From Deltaproteobacteria bacterium (lineage in GTDB: Bacteria; Desulfobacterota; Desulfobacteria; Desulfobacterales; Desulfosarcinaceae): 50,417 bases of DNA. The notes under the pieces were generated by a model. It searched no databases, had not been told where the DNA came from, and saw nothing but the letters and a program-made list of their open reading frames with translations. The DNA lies in NCBI GenBank assembly GCA_020444075.1, contig JAHLLR010000036.1, positions 1 to 50,417 on the forward strand. Direction: 5' to 3'. A program made the translations under genes and the position numbers. Position 1 is the first letter of the stretch; every line of letters starts with the position of its first letter. Shown here one piece after another: positions 46,297 through 50,417 of the stretch.

Positions 46297-49248
46297 TCAG
46301 TCTGCCGACTGCTTTCCCGGCTGTATGATGATGGCCGCCGCCCGCTGGTCGGTCAGGTAGGCGGCCGCCAGCGTGGCAAGCTCTTCGGCGGTCACCGATG
46401 CATAGTCTTCCTGGAAGTTTCTTGCCCATTCGAATTGCTGGGCGTGCCGATCGGATTCGGTCATCACACTGTTGAGCCAATATCCGTTGGTTTGCCGCAG
46501 CTCTTTGATCGAGGTGAGAATCGGATCGACCGCCCGCGCCAGTTCATCGGCCGAAATTTGATTTCGAGCCAGATCGCCGGCAATGGTTTTGACTTCCTTG
46601 AGCACCGTCTCTGTCTGATCAGGGGCCACATTGACGTAGGCCTGAAATACACCGTAGCCTGTGTAAGCCCGGCTGGCACGGTTAAACGCATATGGAGAGT
46701 AGGAGGCTCCCAGTTTTTCCCGGATCCGTTGCCTGAGACGGTCGGAAAAGACATCGGCAAGAACGGAAAGCCGTCGGGTCCGGCTGATGTCCCAGAAGTC
46801 TCCCGTCTGCCAGGCGGCAACGACCATGGCCTTGGGGATTTGGGTCTCCACATCGATTTGTTTGGCGGTTCCCGTGGGAAGATAGGGCAGATCGGCTCTG
46901 GGATTCTTCGGGTTGCGTGTTCTATCGGGCAGGGAACCCAAATAGCGCCTGGCCAGTTCGATGACTTCGTCTTCGTCAAAGTCGCCGACGATAGACAGCT
47001 CCAACGGAGCGCTGTCCAACTGGGGGGCGATCCAGTCCCGGATGTCATCCAGACCAATGGCCTGGATTTTCTCATACGGCGGCATGCCGAAGCGGCTGTC
47101 GCCCCCGGCCAGAAAACGCAGCCCCTTGATTCTCATCATGCCTTCGATGGAGCGGGAAAAGGACTGATAATCCTGTCGCAACCTTTCCCGGGCCAGTGTC
47201 AGGGCGTCATCGCGGAAGCCGGGATCCATTATGTGGGCGTAAATCAACTGAAAAAGCAGCGGCACTTCCCCGGAGACGGTTTCTCCGAACAAATTGAAAT
47301 AGGTTTCCGTAATTCTGAAATCGATATAGGTGCTTTTGCCGGCCAGCGCACGCTCTATCTCATTGGTGTCCATGGTGCCTAAGCCGCTTTCATTGACCGT
47401 CGCTTCGGCCAGCAGGGAGATGCCCGGAAGGGTCTCTGGCTCTGCGGATGTACCATGGCCGAAAATCAGGTTGGCCAGAACCTCATTGGTTTTGTAATTG
47501 GTGCGTTTCAAATTAACCTGTATGCCGTTGCCCAGTCGAATACGGGTTATGCCCAGGTCTTTGATGACTTCCCGCGAGGCGATAGTGCCGGTCTTTTCCG
47601 GTTCCGGCAGATAGGGAAAGGAGCTAATGGCTTCGACCTCGGGCCGATGGACCACGGTGCTTGCCGATGACAGATAGATATCGCGAATCAGCGATTCCGG
47701 GGATTTCGGTGATAATTGCTCCAAATCGGCGTTGCCAGAAATCATGACCAGTCGGTGATCGTCGGGCCAATTCTCGCTAAATGCCTGGTGGACCTCTGCC
47801 AGGGTAACGGCTTCCACCATGGGCGCCAGAATGGATTTCTCCTGATCGGGGGACTGGAAAACCCGGTCATCGGCAAGATCCCGGATGATGGTTCTGGCCA
47901 ACGTCGTGCTGTTTCGGGTGGGCGCTTCCCTGACCGCGTTCTCCAACATCTTCAACCTGTCTTTCCGGACCCGCGCCAGTTCGGCTTCGGTAAACCCATA
48001 GAGCCTGGCCCGTCGCAACTCCTGCTCCAGGACTGCCAGCGTCTGCTGCCAGGTTTCAGTCCTGCTGTCCGCAGAAATTTCTGCATAGCGGATGCGATTC
48101 AGGTGGATGCCGGAACCAACGGCGGCAGAGGTAAAGGGTGCATCCGGTTCTTTCAGTCGGGCATCCAGGCGATTCTGAACGATCCGGTCCGCCAGCTCCT
48201 CCACCATGTGCCGGCGCCGAAGGGCCAGTGAATCCGGAACATGATCGTGGGAACGGATGACTTCTATGCTGACCGTCGTTCCACCCATTTCAGGTTCAAA
48301 ATGGTGAAAGATCTCCAATCCCTTGTGGTTGACCGTGCCCGGTTCCGGCAGGGCGACGGCCGCTGCCCGAGGCGTTAATCCGCTGAACTGCGCCTTGATC
48401 AACTGTTCTGCCAGAGGGACGGAAAAGTCTCCTACCAGGACCAGGACCATATTGTCCGGCCGGTACCACGCATCATAAAACCTTTTAAGGCGTGCCCGGT
48501 TCGCATTTTCGATAACCTCCGTCTTGCCGATAGGCAGCCGCTTGGACATCAGGTGATCTGGAAGCTCAAAGCGAAGCGATGCTTTGAACGTTCGGTAATC
48601 GGCTGAATCGCGGGAGCGCATTTCTGCAAGAATAACTCCGCTTTCCCGTTTGACCTCCTTTTCCAGAAGCAGCGCACCCGAGGCATAATCGTGCATCACC
48701 AGAAGGCCCTTTTTAAGATTTTCCTCATCTCCTGCCGGTAGGATGATGTCATAAACGGTTTCGTCGAACCCCGTGTGGGCGTTGGCGTCGTTACCGAACT
48801 GCATGCCGATGCTTTGGAAATAGCGGACCAGTTCACCCGGTGGGAAATGGGTCGACCCGTTGAACAGCATGTGTTCGAGGAAATGAGCCAAACCCCGCTG
48901 TTCTTCCGTCTCGTTCAAGCTGCCGGCCCGGATGTAAAGATGGACGCTGACCCTGTCTTCAGGTCTTTTGTTTTCCATCAGCACATATTGGAACCCGTTG
49001 GAAAGCCGACCGAAGGTGACGGCTGGATCCGCGGCCAGGTCACTCTTTTCTTGCGGCCATGGCGGGTAGGGTCGCTCATTGCTTGCCGACGGTTCGTCCA
49101 CAGTAGGAGAAGGCGACGGTATTGATGCAGACAGGGCTGTGTCCAGGACCGGACACAACCATTCTATCAGCACCAGCAGCATTAACCCGGTTGCGATGTT
49201 CTGCCAGGCGCTTTTTCTTTTTGTCCCGACCCTCCGCAGGTGAATCAT
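46297..49248 (-). CDS. M16 family zinc metallopeptidase (pitrilysin-like), exported
   Basis: The 983-residue protein has an N-terminal signal sequence (about 15-40). The first M16 domain has the inverted zinc motif HFLEH (122-126) and the distal ligand Glu202 in VKRESGVILAEM. The second half is an inactive M16 repeat (about 530-980), making the usual clam-shaped two-half enzyme. Length matches PqqL-like/pitrilysin-type peptidases that degrade peptides in the periplasm. Signal-peptide cleavage site is unclear because several Ala residues follow the hydrophobic stretch. There is no operon partner: the histone-like gene starts about 700 bases upstream and a terminator lies between. Confidence 0.93.
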   Translation of the reverse strand: MIHLRRVGTKRKSAWQNIATGLMLLVLIEWLCPVLDTALSASIPSPSPTVDEPSASNERPYPPWPQEKSDLAADPAVTFGRLSNGFQYVLMENKRPEDRVSVHLYIRAGSLNETEEQRGLAHFLEHMLFNGSTHFPPGELVRYFQSIGMQFGNDANAHTGFDETVYDIILPAGDEENLKKGLLVMHDYASGALLLEKEVKRESGVILAEMRSRDSADYRTFKASLRFELPDHLMSKRLPIGKTEVIENANRARLKRFYDAWYRPDNMVLVLVGDFSVPLAEQLIKAQFSGLTPRAAAVALPEPGTVNHKGLEIFHHFEPEMGGTTVSIEVIRSHDHVPDSLALRRRHMVEELADRIVQNRLDARLKEPDAPFTSAAVGSGIHLNRIRYAEISADSRTETWQQTLAVLEQELRRARLYGFTEAELARVRKDRLKMLENAVREAPTRNSTTLARTIIRDLADDRVFQSPDQEKSILAPMVEAVTLAEVHQAFSENWPDDHRLVMISGNADLEQLSPKSPESLIRDIYLSSASTVVHRPEVEAISSFPYLPEPEKTGTIASREVIKDLGITRIRLGNGIQVNLKRTNYKTNEVLANLIFGHGTSAEPETLPGISLLAEATVNESGLGTMDTNEIERALAGKSTYIDFRITETYFNLFGETVSGEVPLLFQLIYAHIMDPGFRDDALTLARERLRQDYQSFSRSIEGMMRIKGLRFLAGGDSRFGMPPYEKIQAIGLDDIRDWIAPQLDSAPLELSIVGDFDEDEVIELARRYLGSLPDRTRNPKNPRADLPYLPTGTAKQIDVETQIPKAMVVAAWQTGDFWDISRTRRLSVLADVFSDRLRQRIREKLGASYSPYAFNRASRAYTGYGVFQAYVNVAPDQTETVLKEVKTIAGDLARNQISADELARAVDPILTSIKELRQTNGYWLNSVMTESDRHAQQFEWARNFQEDYASVTAEELATLAAAYLTDQRAAAIIIQPGKQSAD

Positions 49249-49366
49249 TTTTATTCCTTTTTATCTGTTCGCTTCAATTTAACGATCCAGCTCTTCCGAT
49301 AACTCTCAGATATTAATACAGCACTGAAGAAAGGCAATCCTATGAAACCATAGCCCATAAAGAGAA

Positions 49367-49410
49367 AAGCCTTCCGAGCCCATCTGTCAGATGGTGCAAC
49401 CGGAAGGCTT
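49367..49410 (-). terminator. Terminator after the histone-like gene
   Basis: AAGCCTTCCG pairs with CGGAAGGCTT; the loop contains a second small stem (CCATCTGTCAGATGG). On the minus strand it is followed by TTCTCTTT. It lies about 50 bases past the stop of the histone-like gene. Confidence 0.78.
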
Positions 49411-49462
49411 CTTCCATAAAATAGATGATCCTGTCGCGCGAAGCGTTCTGGATCGATGACAA

Positions 49463-49924
49463 TTATTTCTTTTTAACGTAAACGCCGCGGGAGAGGGTTT
49501 CGATTTTACCTTTTTGGGTCAGTTTATACAGCGCGTTGCTCACCTGACGGGCCTCAAGTCCCGCTCTTTTTTTAAGCTTTTCTACGGTGATTCCCCCACG
49601 ACTTCTGCTGATCATCCCGAAGATATTGTCGAGCATGGTTGGTGCGTCCGCAGCAGCGGGGGAAGGAGTTTGAGCTGTGGCTGGCGCTGATTTTTTAGCC
49701 GCCTTTTTTTTAACTGTTTTTTTGGGAGAGGCCGATTTGGTTTTTTTAGCCGATGCTGTGGTCTTCTTGGCAGGTGCTTTTGCTTTCTTGGCTGGTTTCG
49801 CCTTCATTTTCGGTGCTGCCATCCCACTTCCTTTTTCAATGGCCTCAGCCATTTTCTCCATCTGCTGAACAAGAGAAGACAGTGTAGTGGAAATCGCTAT
49901 TAGTTCCTTTTGAACATCTTTCAT
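49463..49924 (-). CDS. Histone H1-like protein with coiled coil and winged helix
   Basis: The 153-residue protein has three parts: a helical N-terminal segment that may form a coiled coil (about 1-34, MKDVQKELIAISTTLSSLVQQ), a Lys/Ala/Pro-rich linker (about 38-90, repeats such as PAKKAKAPAKKTT) and a C-terminal winged-helix-like domain (about 95-153, TVEKLKKRAGLEARQVSNALYKLTQKGKIETL). The linker resembles eukaryotic histone H1 tails. It is expected to bind DNA and may compact the nucleoid. The start is supported by a GGAGGCTCGAG region just upstream of the ATG. No neighbours share its strand closely. Confidence 0.82.
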   Translation of the reverse strand: MKDVQKELIAISTTLSSLVQQMEKMAEAIEKGSGMAAPKMKAKPAKKAKAPAKKTTASAKKTKSASPKKTVKKKAAKKSAPATAQTPSPAAADAPTMLDNIFGMISRSRGGITVEKLKKRAGLEARQVSNALYKLTQKGKIETLSRGVYVKKK

Positions 49925-50268
49925 CAGCTCGAGCCTCCTTATTATAGCGGTTTTGGCTAAGAATTTAGCTAGTTATTTTGAGCCCTAATATATTTCTCTT
50001 TTGTTGTCAACCCTGTTTTGCCTGGTTTTGAGCAATTCTTCCTCCACAGGGGCAGTAGAGGATTACCATTCAATCAGATTCCCGGACGCATCCTTTTTCC
50101 AGCAGTAAAAAAGGATATCCGGATGGCAGTTTTTGGTGTGCTTGGGATAGGGTAACGAGATGGGAATAGGGGTGCTGAAGCCAGTTTGTGGGAAGCAGTG
50201 CGCGGCGGCCGAGAACCAACCGGAAGCAATAAAAAATGTTACGGGAAAGGCGCCTGCCAGACCCTCCG
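49925..50268. other. Intergenic stretch with no supported gene
   Basis: Two frames on the minus strand (to 50063 and 50070) are open but overlap the zinc-ribbon protein at their starts and have no ribosome-binding sites or recognisable domains. The low-coordinate part (49940-50010) is AT-rich and probably holds the promoter of the histone-like gene. Confidence 0.5.
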
Positions 50269-50417
50269 TCAAGTCTCCCTGATAAATGCCCACCAGATGT
50301 AAAAGAAGAAGAATAACCATGCCGCGATAGCCGTCGCATATGCTTTCCAATCCGTTTTACGCAGAGCCATCCCGTTTTTGTTGATTTTCCCGACGGGGAG
50401 TTTGCAAGACGGACAGA
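50269..50417 (-). CDS. Zinc-ribbon membrane protein (partial, C-terminus only)
   Basis: The visible 48 residues begin with CPSC, the second half of a zinc ribbon, then KLPVGKINKNG and a membrane helix (AIAAWLFFFFYIWWAFI), ending RET. The N-terminus lies beyond the window. This is the common layout of small membrane proteins with a CxxC...CxxC zinc ribbon, function unknown. It is recognised from the short motif only. Confidence 0.55.
   Translation of the reverse strand, partial: CPSCKLPVGKINKNGMALRKTDWKAYATAIAAWLFFFFYIWWAFIRET

Noticed and set aside
46246-47382. 378-codon plus-strand frame
   Set aside because: It is antisense to the M16 protease and starts inside the terminator region.
50063-50350. 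95-codon minus-strand frame near the right edge
   Set aside because: Its start lies inside the zinc-ribbon protein frame, no ribosome-binding site, and no domain. The zinc-ribbon frame explains the start region better.

Overview
This window most likely comes from a sulfate-reducing member of the Desulfobacterota, close to Desulfosarcina or Desulfatitalea. The strongest evidence is a complete qrcABCD operon (periplasmic cytochrome:menaquinone oxidoreductase). Single-chain pyruvate:ferredoxin oxidoreductase, iron-sulfur fumarase, ADP-forming acyl-CoA synthetase, several multihaem cytochromes and LarB fit the same kind of anaerobe. The DNA is GC-rich, so many long antisense ORFs appear; I treat them as shadows. 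I see no tRNA, rRNA, CRISPR array, insertion sequence or prophage.

1-3.7 kb: the start of a carboxymuconolactone decarboxylase-family gene, a PAS-PAS-GGDEF protein with a Hypr-like active site, and a class II photolyase. 3.8-14.5 kb (minus strand): a tight operon with two parallel sets of a poorly characterised peptide/amide ligase system. Set one is a circularly permuted ATP-grasp protein, an alpha-E protein, and a transglutaminase fused to a DUF2126 amidoligase. Set two is an ATP-grasp/alpha-E fusion that has lost most ligase residues, plus a second transglutaminase. An octahaem cytochrome closes the run. A strong sigma70-like promoter precedes it.

14.9-18 kb: MgtE, then larB, a 59-residue protein and a DUF192 protein. 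18.1-28.8 kb: an acetyl-CoA/acetate block with PFOR, an OFA-type MFS carrier, a CoA-transferase-like/GNAT fusion and an ADP-forming acyl-CoA synthetase. A divergent FCD-type GntR regulator sits opposite, and two matching GGT-N3-ACCATT operators lie between them, one over the synthetase promoter.

28.9-35 kb: fumarase, an LPLAT acyltransferase, a dihaem lipoprotein cytochrome preceded by two overlapping short reading frames that may be a broken gene, and a large GAF protein. 35.2-40.9 kb: qrcABCD followed by an extra 53-residue membrane protein gene, between a promoter and a strong terminator. 41-46.1 kb (plus strand): a Gld-like ABC exporter with GldG-like and DUF4340 partners. 46.3-50.4 kb: an M16 protease, a histone H1-like winged-helix protein, and the end of a zinc-ribbon membrane protein.

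The least understood unit is the duplicated ATP-grasp/alpha-E/transglutaminase/amidoligase operon with its cytochrome. The extra small qrc gene is the most easily tested new observation.
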